Assembly (NCBI RefSeq): GCF_013177695.1
Contig: NZ_WOEY01000112.1
Coordinates: 1-52,334, forward strand
Direction: 5' to 3'
Length of the DNA stretch: 52,334 nt
DNA from: Paraburkholderia solitsugae
GTDB taxonomy: Bacteria; Pseudomonadota; Gammaproteobacteria; Burkholderiales; Burkholderiaceae
Numbering within the stretch: position 1 is the first letter of the stretch; the number at the start of each line of letters is the position of its first letter. This document shows, one piece after another, positions 17,594 to 26,217 of this stretch. The position numbers and the translations under genes were made by a program. A model generated the notes under the pieces. The model saw only the letters and a program-made list of their open reading frames with translations. It was not told the DNA's origin and ran no database searches.

Positions 17594-18400
17594 ATGGACC
17601 TCGGGCTGAAAGACAAGGTGGTGTTAATCACGGGCGGCAGCAAAGGGATCGGGTTCGCCTGCGCCCGAGCGTTCGCCCTGGAGGGGGCGAAAGTGGCAAT
17701 CGTTTCGCGCGACCCCGCTAATCTCGCGCGCGCTTACGAACAGTTGAAACAAGAGGGTCTGCACGTGCATCGGACCCGCGCCGACCTGCACGAACCGCAC
17801 AGTGCTGCGGACATCGTCGAGGAAGTCAGCACCGCCGTCGGCCCCATCGACGTGTTGATCAACAGCGCCGGCGCAGCCCGCCGCTATGACCCGGAAACGC
17901 TGGACGCCGACGCGTTCCGCGCAACCATGGAAGCCAAGTATTTCCCCTACATTTACCCGCAGCAGGAAGTACTGCGGCGCATGGCCGAACGCGTCAAGGC
18001 CGGGGACGGCGCCGCACCCGGCACGATCGTCAACATCATCGGGATGGGCGGCAAGATCGCGAGCGACATCCATATCGCCGGTGGCGCCGCGAATGCCGCG
18101 CTGATGCTCGCCACGGTCGGCCTCGCTCACTACTACGCGCGCTACGGCATCCGCATCAATGCGATCAATCCGGGCTCGACACTGACCGAGCGCGTCGAGG
18201 AAGCGGTCAAACTGGAGGCGTCGCAGCAAGGCATCGAAAGCGCGGACGCGTTGGCGCGCGGGCAGGCTAAAGTACCGCTCGGACGCTATGCAAAACCGGA
18301 GGAAATCGCTGACGTTGCGCTGTTTCTGGCGAGCCACCGCGCGAGCTATGTGACGGGCGCGATCGTCCCGATGGATGGAGGCAGCACGCCGCTGATCTGA
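17594..18400 (+). CDS. SDR-family protein lacking the catalytic Ser/Tyr/Lys
   Basis: A 268-residue classical short-chain dehydrogenase fold with an intact cofactor motif TGGSKGIG (13-20) and NSAG (90-93). The catalytic positions are altered. Where YxxxK is expected the sequence reads GGAANAAL, placing Gly163 and Asn167 at the Tyr and Lys positions, and the usual serine segment reads NIIGMGG. It may therefore be a non-catalytic or mechanistically different member, despite family similarity to 3-oxoacyl-ACP reductases. I chose the ATG at 17594 over GTGs at 17585 and 17588. It is convergent with the PiT gene; no substrate can be proposed. Confidence 0.85.
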   Translation: MDLGLKDKVVLITGGSKGIGFACARAFALEGAKVAIVSRDPANLARAYEQLKQEGLHVHRTRADLHEPHSAADIVEEVSTAVGPIDVLINSAGAARRYDPETLDADAFRATMEAKYFPYIYPQQEVLRRMAERVKAGDGAAPGTIVNIIGMGGKIASDIHIAGGAANAALMLATVGLAHYYARYGIRINAINPGSTLTERVEEAVKLEASQQGIESADALARGQAKVPLGRYAKPEEIADVALFLASHRASYVTGAIVPMDGGSTPLI

Positions 18401-18483
18401 GCAGCGCGCTTTATTTGCAGCTTTAGGGCTGTGACGGCAGGCGCTTTTCGCTCCGGGCTCCGGGGGCAGAGCATTGAAACCTG

Positions 18484-18512
18484 AAAACGCGCGGACGGCC
18501 TTTGCCGTCCGC
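18484..18512 (-). terminator. terminator of the pit operon
   Basis: GCGGACGGC (18491-18499) pairs with GCCGTCCGC (18504-18512) through a 4-nt loop, 8 nt past the pit stop codon. On the minus strand it is followed by GCGTTTTC, a short T-run. It may also stop the convergent SDR transcript. Confidence 0.75.
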
Positions 18513-18519
18513 ACTGCAT

Positions 18520-19530
18520 TTACAGAAGGCGGTGGCCCAGCCACCAGGCAGCCGCGGAGAGCGCTGCGGAGGCCGGAATCGTCAGAATCCACGCCCAGAC
18601 GATGTTGCCCGCTACCCCCCAACGCACCGCGCTTAACTTCTGCGTCGCGCCGACACCGACGATCGCGCCGGTAATCGTATGCGTGGTGGACACCGGAATG
18701 CCGAGCCAGGACGCCGTGAACAGCGTGATCGCACCGCCCGTCTCCGCGCAGAAGCCGCCGACCGGCTTCAGCTTGGTGATCTTCTGACCCATTGTGCGGA
18801 CGATCCGCCAGCCGCCGAACAACGTGCCGATACCCATCGACAGATAGCAGCCGCCGATCACCCACAGCGGCGGTGCATCCGCGATCGACGAGGCGTAGCC
18901 GGTCGCGATCAGCAGCATCCAGATGATACCAATGGTTTTCTGCGCGTCGTTACCGCCGTGGCCGAGGCTATACAAGCCTGCGGAGACCAGTTGCAGGCGC
19001 CGGAACCGCCGGTCGACCTTGCTTGGTGGCGTGCGGAAATAGATCCACGACACCGCCAGCATGAAGAATGAGCCGAGTACAAAACCGAGCAGCGGCGAGA
19101 TGAAAATGAAGGCAACCGTCTTCATCAATCCGTCGATATTGAGCGAACCCCAGCCCGACTTGGCGAGCGCCGCGCCCACCAGCCCACCGATCAGCGCATG
19201 CGACGAGCTGGACGGAATACCGTAATGCCACGTGATGATGTTCCAGCCGATCGCCCCGACCAACGCCCCAAAAATGACATAGTGGTCGACGATATGCGGA
19301 TCGATCGTGCCTTTGCCGACCGTCTGCGCCACTTTCAGGTGGAACACGAAATACGCGATAACGTTGAACGCCGCCGCGAAGGCCACGGCCTGCTGCGGCT
19401 TCAGCACGCCGGTTGACACGACCGTGGCGATCGAATTCGCCGCATCGTGGAAGCCATTCATGAAGTCGAAAATCAGCGCGACGACGACCAGGCCGGCAAC
19501 GACCCAGATAGCGAGTTGTATCGATTGCAT
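18520..19530 (-). CDS. PiT-family inorganic phosphate transporter
   Basis: Inner-membrane low-affinity phosphate (metal-phosphate) symporter, 336 residues and about ten hydrophobic segments. Both PiT signature repeats are present: FMNGFHDAANSIATVVSTG at about 23-41 and GGNDAQKTIGIIW in the second half. Its ATG overlaps the DUF47 stop codon (TAATG), so the two are translationally coupled, an arrangement common for Pit transporters and their PhoU-like partner. Confidence 0.95.
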   Translation of the reverse strand: MQSIQLAIWVVAGLVVVALIFDFMNGFHDAANSIATVVSTGVLKPQQAVAFAAAFNVIAYFVFHLKVAQTVGKGTIDPHIVDHYVIFGALVGAIGWNIITWHYGIPSSSSHALIGGLVGAALAKSGWGSLNIDGLMKTVAFIFISPLLGFVLGSFFMLAVSWIYFRTPPSKVDRRFRRLQLVSAGLYSLGHGGNDAQKTIGIIWMLLIATGYASSIADAPPLWVIGGCYLSMGIGTLFGGWRIVRTMGQKITKLKPVGGFCAETGGAITLFTASWLGIPVSTTHTITGAIVGVGATQKLSAVRWGVAGNIVWAWILTIPASAALSAAAWWLGHRLL

Positions 19531-20156
19531 TATGCGTTTTCCAGCACGATGCCTTCGATAATGTTCGCCACGTCCTCACACTTGTCCGTGATAGTTTCGA
19601 GCAGTTCGTAGATTGCCTTCAGCTTGATCAGCGTCTTGACGTTGTCTTCTTCGCGGAAGAGTTTCGACATGGCCGAGCGCAGCACACGGTCGGCTTCCGA
19701 TTCCAGACGGTCGATGTCCTCGCACGCCTTCAGGATCTGGCTCGCCTGCTTCATGTCCGACAGCAGGCCGACGGCGAACTGCACGCGCTCCGAGGTGACC
19801 GTGCAGATGTGCGCCAACTGGCTCGCCTCGGAGGTCACCGCCTGCACGTCGTACAGCGAAATAGCGGTGGCGACGTCCTCCATCAAATCGAGGATGTCGT
19901 CCATCGTGGTGATCAGCTTGTGGATCTCGTCGCGGTCGAGCGGCGTGATGAAGGTCTTGTGCAGCAGGTCGATGGCTTCGTGCGTAAGCTTGTCAGCGGC
20001 CTTTTCGGCCTTCTGCACGTTTTGCTTGTGGGTCTCGGCGTCCTGCAGATTATCGATCAGCAGCTCGAGTTCGCGACTTGCCGAAACGATGCACGTTGCG
20101 TGCGCATTGAAAATTTCAAAGAACTTGCCCTCGGTGGGCATGAAACGACCGAACAT
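19530..20156 (-). CDS. DUF47 (PhoU-like) protein, partner of PiT
   Basis: A 208-residue all-helical protein of the DUF47/YkaA family, distantly related to PhoU. It is thought to modulate the adjacent phosphate transporter from the cytoplasm. The opening MFGRFMPTEGKFFEIFNAH and the THEAIDLLHKTFITPLDRDEIH segment are typical. It is the first gene of a two-gene unit with pit, overlapping it by 1 nt. The gap to dnaB (20157-20284) holds its promoter; none was located. Confidence 0.92.
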   Translation of the reverse strand: MFGRFMPTEGKFFEIFNAHATCIVSASRELELLIDNLQDAETHKQNVQKAEKAADKLTHEAIDLLHKTFITPLDRDEIHKLITTMDDILDLMEDVATAISLYDVQAVTSEASQLAHICTVTSERVQFAVGLLSDMKQASQILKACEDIDRLESEADRVLRSAMSKLFREEDNVKTLIKLKAIYELLETITDKCEDVANIIEGIVLENA

Positions 20157-20284
20157 TGGGATCCCGGAAATTGGTCACATTATGGCTGACATAAAACCGC
20201 CACATTGTACCGTTCCAGGATCGATGCCGCACTTTTGAAAGCGTCGTTACAACAGGTCCGCCAGTTATTCCGGCAGCGACCGCT

Positions 20285-21670
20285 TTACTCGCTGTAGAAA
20301 TTCTGCGCGCCGGCAAAATTGTCGAACTTCGTGAATTGCCCATGGAACGTGAGTCGAACAGGGCCGATCGGACCATTCCGCTGCTTACCGATGATAATCT
20401 CCGCCGTGCCCTTGTCCGGGCTGTCCGGGTTGTATACCTCATCGCGGTAAATGAACAGAATGACGTCCGCATCCTGTTCGATAGCGCCGGATTCGCGCAA
20501 GTCGGACATGATCGGCCGCTTGTTCGGGCGCTGTTCGAGACCCCGGTTGAGCTGCGACAACGCGATCACGGGTACGTCGAGTTCTTTGGCGAGACTCTTC
20601 AGCGAACGCGAGATTTCCGAGATTTCGGTTGCACGGTTTTCACCCGACGACGAACCGCTCATCAGCTGCAAATAGTCAATGATGATCAGGCCGAGCTTGC
20701 CGCACTGGCGCGACAGCCGACGCGCGCGCGAACGCAGTTCCATCGGGTTCAGGCCGCCGGTTTCGTCGATGAAAATCTGCGCCTCGCTCATTTTCTGCAC
20801 CGCGTGCGTGAGCTTCGGCCAATCCTCGTCGGTCAGGCGCCCGGTCCGCATGCGGTGCTGGTCGAGCCGGCCGACCGAGCCCAGCATACGCATCGTGAGC
20901 TGCGAGCCCGGCATTTCCATGGAGAACACGGCGACCGGCAGGCCATACTCGACCGCCACGTATTCGCCGACGTTCATCGAAAACGCCGTTTTACCCATCG
21001 ACGGGCGACCCGCCACGATGATCAGCTCGCCGCCGTGCATACCGGAAGTCATTCGGTCCAGGTCGACAAAACCGGTCGGCGTGCCGGTCACGTCGCTCGG
21101 ATTGGCGGTGTGATACAGCGTGTCGATTCGCTCGACCACCTCGGTCAGGAGCGGCCCGATTTCCAGGAAGCCCTGCGTGCCGCGCGCGCCGTCTTCGGCG
21201 ATCGAAAACACCTTCGATTCGGCCTCGTCCAGCAACTGGCGGACTTCCTTACCCTGCGGGTTGAAAGCGTCAGCAGAAATTTCGTCGGCCACCGACACAA
21301 GGCGGCGCAGCACCGCGCGATCGCGCACGATTTCCGCGTAACGGCGAATATTGGCCGCGCTCGGCGTGTTCTGCGCCAGCGCGTTCAGATACGCCAGACC
21401 GCCGACCTCTTCTGCCTTGCCCGAGGTGCCGAGCGCCTCGTACACGGTAATCACGTCGGCCGGACGCGTCGCCGCGATCAGCTTGCCGATGTGCTCGAAA
21501 ATGATGCGGTGGTCGTATCGGTAAAAATCGCTCTGCGACAGAAAGTCGGCGATGCGGTCCCATGCCGCGTTGTCGAGCAGCAGGCCGCCCAGCACCGACT
21601 GCTCGGCTTCGATCGAATGCGGCGGGACTTTCAGCGACTCGATTTGGGGATCTTTGGACGGTGCGTTCAT
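20285..21670 (-). CDS. dnaB: replicative DNA helicase DnaB
   Basis: Hexameric 5'-3' helicase of the replisome. The 461 residues comprise an N-terminal DnaG-interaction domain (PPHSIEAEQSVLGGLLLDN near the start) and a RecA-like C-terminal domain with Walker A GRPSMGKT at 221-228, Walker B LIIIDYLQLM at 328-337, and the arginine-rich IEQDADVILFIYR segment. No intein is present. There is no purine-rich ribosome site before the ATG; the upstream minus strand reads GATAATTCCTCTCC. A terminator separates it from rplI, so it is probably transcribed separately. Confidence 0.97.
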   Translation of the reverse strand: MNAPSKDPQIESLKVPPHSIEAEQSVLGGLLLDNAAWDRIADFLSQSDFYRYDHRIIFEHIGKLIAATRPADVITVYEALGTSGKAEEVGGLAYLNALAQNTPSAANIRRYAEIVRDRAVLRRLVSVADEISADAFNPQGKEVRQLLDEAESKVFSIAEDGARGTQGFLEIGPLLTEVVERIDTLYHTANPSDVTGTPTGFVDLDRMTSGMHGGELIIVAGRPSMGKTAFSMNVGEYVAVEYGLPVAVFSMEMPGSQLTMRMLGSVGRLDQHRMRTGRLTDEDWPKLTHAVQKMSEAQIFIDETGGLNPMELRSRARRLSRQCGKLGLIIIDYLQLMSGSSSGENRATEISEISRSLKSLAKELDVPVIALSQLNRGLEQRPNKRPIMSDLRESGAIEQDADVILFIYRDEVYNPDSPDKGTAEIIIGKQRNGPIGPVRLTFHGQFTKFDNFAGAQNFYSE

Positions 21671-21732
21671 GGAGAGGAATTATCGGGTAAATCGAGCGCG
21701 CGCGGGCGGGGGAAAAACTAAAAAACGGGCAC

Positions 21733-21767
21733 AAAAAAAGGCAGGGGCCGGTCACCCGGCCCCTGCC
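21733..21767 (-). terminator. rho-independent terminator of the rpsF-rplI operon
   Basis: A 12-bp perfect stem between 21740-21751 (GGCAGGGGCCGG) and 21756-21767 with a TCAC loop on the plus strand. On the minus strand it is followed by seven T residues (21739-21733), 38 nt after the rplI stop codon. Confidence 0.95.
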
Positions 21768-21804
21768 TTTTGCCAGCAACAACCTGGCAGATGCTACGAG
21801 ATGC

Positions 21805-22257
21805 TTAGACGTGTTCGCCGATCACAGCCACGTTCACATCGACGAGCACGTCGGTGTGCAGCGAGATCTGAACAGCGTGGTCGCCAACCAGCTTCAGCGG
21901 GCCTTCCGGCAGACGCACTTGCGCCTTTTCCACTGCGAAGCCTTGCTTAACCAATGCGTCAGCGATGTCGGCGTTCGTCACCGAGCCGAACAGACGGCCG
22001 TCGACGCCAGCCTTCTGATTGATCTGAACCGTCGAGCCTGCCAGCTTTTCGCCTTGAGCTTGAGCGATAGCCAGCTTTTCAGCGGCGATCTTTTCCAGTT
22101 CAGCACGGCGAACTTCGAATTCAGCCAGGGCTTCCTTCGTTGCACGGCGAGCTTGCTTGTTCGGAATCAGGAAGTTACGTGCGTAACCGTCCTTGACCTT
22201 CACGATATCGCCCAGGTTGCCCAGATTGACGACTTTTTCCAGAAGAATAATTTGCAT
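21805..22257 (-). CDS. rplI: 50S ribosomal protein L9
   Basis: A 150-residue large-subunit protein that binds 23S rRNA near the L1 stalk. The N-terminal domain starts MQIILLEKVVNLGNLGDIVKVKDGYARNF... (only the start is quoted), followed by the long connecting helix and the C-terminal domain. It is the last gene of the rpsF-priB-rpsR-rplI operon and lies 27 nt after rpsR, with an aaggag site before its ATG. A strong terminator follows. Confidence 0.98.
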   Translation of the reverse strand: MQIILLEKVVNLGNLGDIVKVKDGYARNFLIPNKQARRATKEALAEFEVRRAELEKIAAEKLAIAQAQGEKLAGSTVQINQKAGVDGRLFGSVTNADIADALVKQGFAVEKAQVRLPEGPLKLVGDHAVQISLHTDVLVDVNVAVIGEHV

Positions 22258-22284
22258 TCGGATACTCCTTATCGCGTCGTCGGG

Positions 22285-22560
22285 TTAGGCCTTGTGCTGG
22301 TCGGTGTACGGCACCAGCGCGAGGAAACGTGCGCGCTTGATTGCCGTATCCAGCTGGCGTTGATAGTGCGACTTCGTACCCGTGAGACGCGCCGGCGTGA
22401 TCTTGCCGTTTTCGCCGATGAAGTCCTTCAGCGTTTCGAGGTCCTTGTAGTCGATGTGATCGACGTTAGCGGCCGTGAAACGGCAGAACTTCTTGCGCTT
22501 GAAGAGCGGATTTTGTTGTTGACGACGCTTGTCGAATTTCTTACCAGTCGGGCGGGGCAT
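22285..22560 (-). CDS. rpsR: 30S ribosomal protein S18
   Basis: A 91-residue small-subunit protein that pairs with S6 on the platform. The basic N-terminus (MPRPTGKKFDKRRQQQ) and the conserved core YKDLETLKDFIGENGKI with TGTKSHYQRQL are typical. It starts 2 nt after the priB stop codon, showing tight coupling in the operon. Confidence 0.98.
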   Translation of the reverse strand: MPRPTGKKFDKRRQQQNPLFKRKKFCRFTAANVDHIDYKDLETLKDFIGENGKITPARLTGTKSHYQRQLDTAIKRARFLALVPYTDQHKA

Positions 22561-22562
22561 GT

Positions 22563-22862
22563 TCAGTCCTTTCCAATGTCCTGCAATTCTGTGATGTGAA
22601 ATACCAGAGTTCTTGCGTTGCGGTGCTTTTTCGCCAGAAAGCCTGTGAAGAGCGTTTCTACGCCCATCTGACAGCCTTCCAGCTTACCGCTCGCCTCACC
22701 TGCGGCTACCGCCTGCATGGTCAATTCGACTTGCCGGGCAATGCCGGCTTCGACGACTTCCGTGCGGTGGTGCAACGTGCAGCCTGCAATCGGAACGCCG
22801 GCGGGGGTATACCGCACCGGTTCGCGTTCGACGACGCTGGCCGTAAGTTGCAGCCGATTCAT
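22563..22862 (-). CDS. priB: primosomal replication protein N
   Basis: A 99-residue OB-fold single-stranded DNA-binding protein. PriB works with PriA and DnaT to reload DnaB at stalled forks. The start MNRLQLTASVVEREPVRYTPAGVP and the segment LHHRTEVVEAG are family-like (the latter motif shortened here). Its position between rpsF and rpsR is the standard proteobacterial arrangement and supports the call. It is 50 nt after rpsF. Confidence 0.93.
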   Translation of the reverse strand: MNRLQLTASVVEREPVRYTPAGVPIAGCTLHHRTEVVEAGIARQVELTMQAVAAGEASGKLEGCQMGVETLFTGFLAKKHRNARTLVFHITELQDIGKD

Positions 22863-22912
22863 GTAACCTTTGGCTAAAGCGACGCTTGTTCTGGCAGCTT
22901 AAATAGTGTGTC

Positions 22913-23287
22913 TTAAGCCTGCGCTTCGGACGGTTGCGTAGCAGCCGACTTCTTGGCTTCTTCGCGCTGCACTTCCTTCATCATCGGCGACGGGCCGGTT
23001 TCGGCCTTCTTCATCTTGACGATCAGGTGACGCAGAACAGCGTCGTTGAACTTGAATGCGTGTTCCAGCTCGTCGAGCGTGGCTTGGTCGCATTCGATGT
23101 TCATGCAGACGTAGTGAGCCTTCGCGAGTTTCTCGATCATGTAGGCCAGTTGGCGACGGCCCCAGTCTTCGATACGGTGGATCTGGCCACCGTGCGAGGT
23201 GATCGTGCTCTTGTAACGCTCGATCATGGCGGGCACTTGCTCGCTCTGATCGGGGTGCACAATAAAGACGATTTCATAATGACGCAT
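22913..23287 (-). CDS. rpsF: 30S ribosomal protein S6
   Basis: A 124-residue S6 beginning MRHYEIVFIVHPDQSEQVP, followed by the usual beta-alpha-beta core (GGQIHRIEDWGRRQLAY) and an acidic/alanine-rich C-terminal extension. A GTG two codons upstream extends the frame to 23293, but the ATG at 23287 has an AAGGAG site at optimal spacing. It is the first gene of the operon. A sigma-70 promoter at 23361-23389 gives a leader of roughly 65-70 nt. Confidence 0.98.
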   Translation of the reverse strand: MRHYEIVFIVHPDQSEQVPAMIERYKSTITSHGGQIHRIEDWGRRQLAYMIEKLAKAHYVCMNIECDQATLDELEHAFKFNDAVLRHLIVKMKKAETGPSPMMKEVQREEAKKSAATQPSEAQA

Positions 23288-23360
23288 ACACACTCCTTGT
23301 GGACTTGTGGATTAGAGCCACCCGGGCGTCTGAACCGGTGTGGCAAGTGAGAAGCCAAAG

Positions 23361-23389
23361 AGTGTAACCCGATTAGGGCCGGGTTGCAA
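23361..23389 (-). promoter_or_regulatory. sigma-70 promoter of the rpsF operon
   Basis: On the minus strand TTGCAA (23389-23384) is followed by a 17-nt spacer and TACACT (23366-23361). These are a near-consensus -35 and -10 at ideal spacing, about 70 nt upstream of the rpsF ATG. Confidence 0.8.
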
Positions 23390-23523
23390 GATATCCCGTT
23401 AATCTAGCACGTGAATCAGGTGTGTTTTCAAGGGTTTAGGTCGAAGCGGAAAAACGGGGACAAACGGCCGCCACGCGTGCGCGCCCGGGAAAATCACCCC
23501 CGGAGCGCGCACACGAAGCCCGC

Positions 23524-24456
23524 TCAGCCCCCCTCGGTCTGCTCGCTGCCGCCCGCCAGACGGGCTTTCAGCGCCTTTTCGAGCCCGCTGAGCGCGTCCG
23601 GCGCGGCGTCGGTGACCGCCCACCAGGTCATCCCCTGCGCGTTCCAGTGCGCAAGCGAGTAACCCTCGCGGGTCTGCGCCATCGAAAGCCCGGCGGCGGC
23701 TTCCGGTCCAGCATCGGCAGAGCGCGCTTCCGGAAACACGTAGACGTCAATGATGTGCTTCTGATAGCGGTACACCAGCACCGCCACCCGCTGATGCGCG
23801 ATGTAATCCAGCCGGCCGCCTTCCAGCGGAAAACCGTTCGCCGCGAGGTCCTCGACCGGCGGCGAATAGTCGATCCGGCCGTTGAACCACGGCTTGACCG
23901 TGTGCCGATCAGTCGAAATGACGTCGATGTCGTGGCCGGACATTTGCGCTCGCACATGGCTTTCGACCAGTTCATCGGAGAACCCGCCGCCTTGCGCCGG
24001 ACGATGCTGGTTCATTGTCACGCCCACCGCCACCGCACCGAGCGCGACCACCAGCGCGACGAGCCAGCCCTGCCCGATCGCTGCGCCTGAACCTGCGCCT
24101 GAGCCTACACCGCCCGGCCGCCCCATCGCGCCTTGCGGACCCAGCCAGCCATTCAGCCAGTTACCCAGCCAGCTTCGCTTCGGCCTCGGCTGTGCGGCGG
24201 CCCGTGGGGCTTCGATGGGCTCGTGGGCGACGGTGTCGCCCACCGGGAGGGCAGCTAGAATCCGCGCCCGCAGGGCATCCGGCGCCCGGTAATAAGGCTG
24301 TGCGCGCAGCGAGGCGCTCAACGTACGCAGATTTTCGCTTTCGCGCCGGCAGGCGTCGCAGCTCTCAATGTGCTGCTGGACGCGCTGCGCATCCGGCGCG
24401 GGCAATTCGTGGTCGGCGTTCGCATCGAGGAGCGGCCGCGCTTCGTTACAGTCCAT
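23524..24456 (-). CDS. transmembrane zinc-finger anti-sigma factor
   Basis: A 310-residue membrane protein expected to hold the adjacent ECF sigma factor inactive. The N-terminus has a ZAS-type motif HIESCDAC (His29, Cys33, Cys36; Cys3 may be the fourth ligand). One membrane helix at about 130-148 (WLVALVVALGAVAVGVTM) places a C-terminal domain of about 160 residues in the periplasm as the likely sensor. Its start overlaps the sigma gene by 11 nt, which suits balanced production of the two. The signal sensed is unknown. Confidence 0.92.
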   Translation of the reverse strand: MDCNEARPLLDANADHELPAPDAQRVQQHIESCDACRRESENLRTLSASLRAQPYYRAPDALRARILAALPVGDTVAHEPIEAPRAAAQPRPKRSWLGNWLNGWLGPQGAMGRPGGVGSGAGSGAAIGQGWLVALVVALGAVAVGVTMNQHRPAQGGGFSDELVESHVRAQMSGHDIDVISTDRHTVKPWFNGRIDYSPPVEDLAANGFPLEGGRLDYIAHQRVAVLVYRYQKHIIDVYVFPEARSADAGPEAAAGLSMAQTREGYSLAHWNAQGMTWWAVTDAAPDALSGLEKALKARLAGGSEQTEGG

Positions 24457-25201
24457 CTGGCGTCTCCTGAGTTAAGCCGGTAGCACTCGCGCCGGGGTTG
24501 TTGGATGGACGGCCGTTGGAGGCCGCCCGGAGTGGTGTGACGGAAGCCGTGGGGGCCGCACAGGCACCCGGCGCCGTGGCTCGCGGCGGACTGCCACCGC
24601 CCGGAAGCCCGGACGCCTGCTTCGCCATCAGCAGCGCTGCCAGCTTGCGCCGGCCCCGCGCGAGCCGCGACATCACCGTGCCGATCGGCACATCGGCCAC
24701 CATGGCGATCTCCCGGTAACCCATCTCTTCGAGCTCCCGCAGGATCAGCACCTCGCGATACTCGACCGGCAATTGCGCCAGCGCCTCGTGCACGAGCTTC
24801 GTGTCTTCATCGCGGATCAGGAGCGTCTGCGGATCGGCGCCGCCCGCGCTCCAGCCTTCGAAAGTCGCGTCGTCCATGGTGTCGTCGAACTCGACCACCT
24901 CGTGCGACGACGCGCGCCGCCGCCATTCCGTGTACCAGGTGCGGCGCACGATCGCCAGCAGCCACGGCCGCGCGGAGTCGCCGCGGAACGTGTCGAAGAA
25001 ACGAAACGCGCGCATGAATGCTTCCTGCACGACGTCGTCGGCATCGTTGGCGTTGCCGCACAGCCAGCGCGCAAGGTTGTACGCGGCGTCGAGATGCGGG
25101 AGCGCCAGTTCCTGAAAACGGCGGTTCCTCGCTGCATCGGCGTCGTCGTGCGCGCGGGCGGCATTTGAATCGGGTTGACCCACCTCGGCCCTCCGGGGCA
25201 T
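24446..25201 (-). CDS. ECF RNA polymerase sigma factor
   Basis: A 251-residue sigma-70 family protein of the extracytoplasmic-function type. Region 2 is at about 33-95 (YNLARWLCG, NDADDVVQEAFMRAFRFFDT) and region 4 at about 140-195 (LPVEYREVLILRELEEMGYREIA, shown in part, then GTVMSRLARGRRKL). A proline/alanine-rich C-terminal extension of about 50 residues follows region 4. It overlaps the anti-sigma gene by 11 nt. A GGGAATAAAC element upstream may be an ECF-type -35 for self-regulation. Confidence 0.93.
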   Translation of the reverse strand: MPRRAEVGQPDSNAARAHDDADAARNRRFQELALPHLDAAYNLARWLCGNANDADDVVQEAFMRAFRFFDTFRGDSARPWLLAIVRRTWYTEWRRRASSHEVVEFDDTMDDATFEGWSAGGADPQTLLIRDEDTKLVHEALAQLPVEYREVLILRELEEMGYREIAMVADVPIGTVMSRLARGRRKLAALLMAKQASGLPGGGSPPRATAPGACAAPTASVTPLRAASNGRPSNNPGASATGLTQETPDGL

Positions 25202-25227
25202 TACGGCTAAGCTGTTGACTCGTCATC

Positions 25228-25260
25228 CAACATGACCGGTCGCATGCCAAGTTTATTCCC
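25228..25260 (-). promoter_or_regulatory. candidate ECF-type promoter of the sigma gene
   Basis: The minus strand reads GGGAATAAAC (25260-25251), then CATGTT about 16 nt after the AAC. GGAA...AAC -35 elements are typical of ECF sigma factors, and such factors often control their own gene. The -10 assignment is weak. Confidence 0.35.
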
Positions 25261-25302
25261 GCCATCGCGTGAAATCCGCGAAAAATTACCTTACCCCCAT
25301 AC

Positions 25303-26217
25303 TCAATAAGCCGGGCGATTCCAGTAATCCTCGCTGGCATACACCTCTTTCAGATAATCGATGAAGTAGCGCACCTTGGCCGGCACATAACGTTGCTGCG
25401 GATAGACCGCCAGAATGTCGTAGTCGGGCAGCGCGAATTCATCCAGCACGGTTTCCAGCTCGCCGCGCGCCAGTTGCTGCTGGATCTCCCACGTGGAGCG
25501 CCAGCCGAGCCCGAGCCCTTCGGATACCCAACGGTGCAGCAGCTCGCCGTCGTTGCAGTCGAGCGTGCCGCCCACCCGCACCGTCGCCAGCTTGCCGTTG
25601 CGGCGGAAGTACCAGCCGCGGTTCTGCCCACCTTGCAGGTTGAACGCCAGGCAGTTGTGCTGCGGCAGATCTTCGAGCGTTTTCGGCTTGCCGTATTTGC
25701 GGAAATAGTCCGGTGTGCCGCAGACCACGCGCCGGTTCGACGCCAGTTTCACCGCGACGAAATTCGGATCGACCGCGCCGCCGATCCGGATCGACAGGTC
25801 ATAACCCTCGCGCACCAGATCCACGACCCGGTCGGTCAGGTTGAACGACACCTGCAATTCCGGCTTGTCGGCGAGAAAGGCCGGTGCAAGCGGTGCGACG
25901 TGCTTGCGCCCGAACGCGGCCGGCGCCGACACGATCAGATGGCCGTTCACCGCCCGCCGTCCGGCGCTCAGTTCGTTTTCCGCCTGGTCCCATTCGGTCA
26001 GCAGGCCGCGGCAGCGCTCGAGAAACGCGGCACCGTCTTCGCTGACCACGAGGCGTCGCGTCGAGCGGTACATCAGCTTCACGCCGAGGCGTTTTTCCAG
26101 CGCGTCGATGCGGCGCCCGAGAATCACTGGCGACACGCCCTCCTCCAGCGCGGCCGCCGCGAGACTGCCCGCGTCGGCGACGCGCACGAAAGTTTCGATC
26201 TGTTTGAAGCGGTCCAT
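25303..26217 (-). CDS. LysR-family regulator, probably of the gcl operon
   Basis: A 304-residue LTTR starting MDRFKQIETFVRVADAGS at ATG 26217; the frame is open further upstream, but that part is not family-like. The winged helix-turn-helix (about 1-60) is followed by a substrate-binding domain with LTDRVVDLVREGYDLSIRIG. It is divergent from gcl-hyi-glxR across a 328-nt gap, the usual geometry for an LTTR controlling its neighbour. The inducer is unknown; glyoxylate or a related metabolite is a guess from context. Confidence 0.9.
   Translation of the reverse strand: MDRFKQIETFVRVADAGSLAAAALEEGVSPVILGRRIDALEKRLGVKLMYRSTRRLVVSEDGAAFLERCRGLLTEWDQAENELSAGRRAVNGHLIVSAPAAFGRKHVAPLAPAFLADKPELQVSFNLTDRVVDLVREGYDLSIRIGGAVDPNFVAVKLASNRRVVCGTPDYFRKYGKPKTLEDLPQHNCLAFNLQGGQNRGWYFRRNGKLATVRVGGTLDCNDGELLHRWVSEGLGLGWRSTWEIQQQLARGELETVLDEFALPDYDILAVYPQQRYVPAKVRYFIDYLKEVYASEDYWNRPAY

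Noticed and set aside
21671..21732. Leaderless dnaB promoter (GATAAT 8 nt before the ATG)
   Set aside because: The missing ribosome site is real, but no -35 element is visible at proper spacing, so the promoter call is too weak to list.
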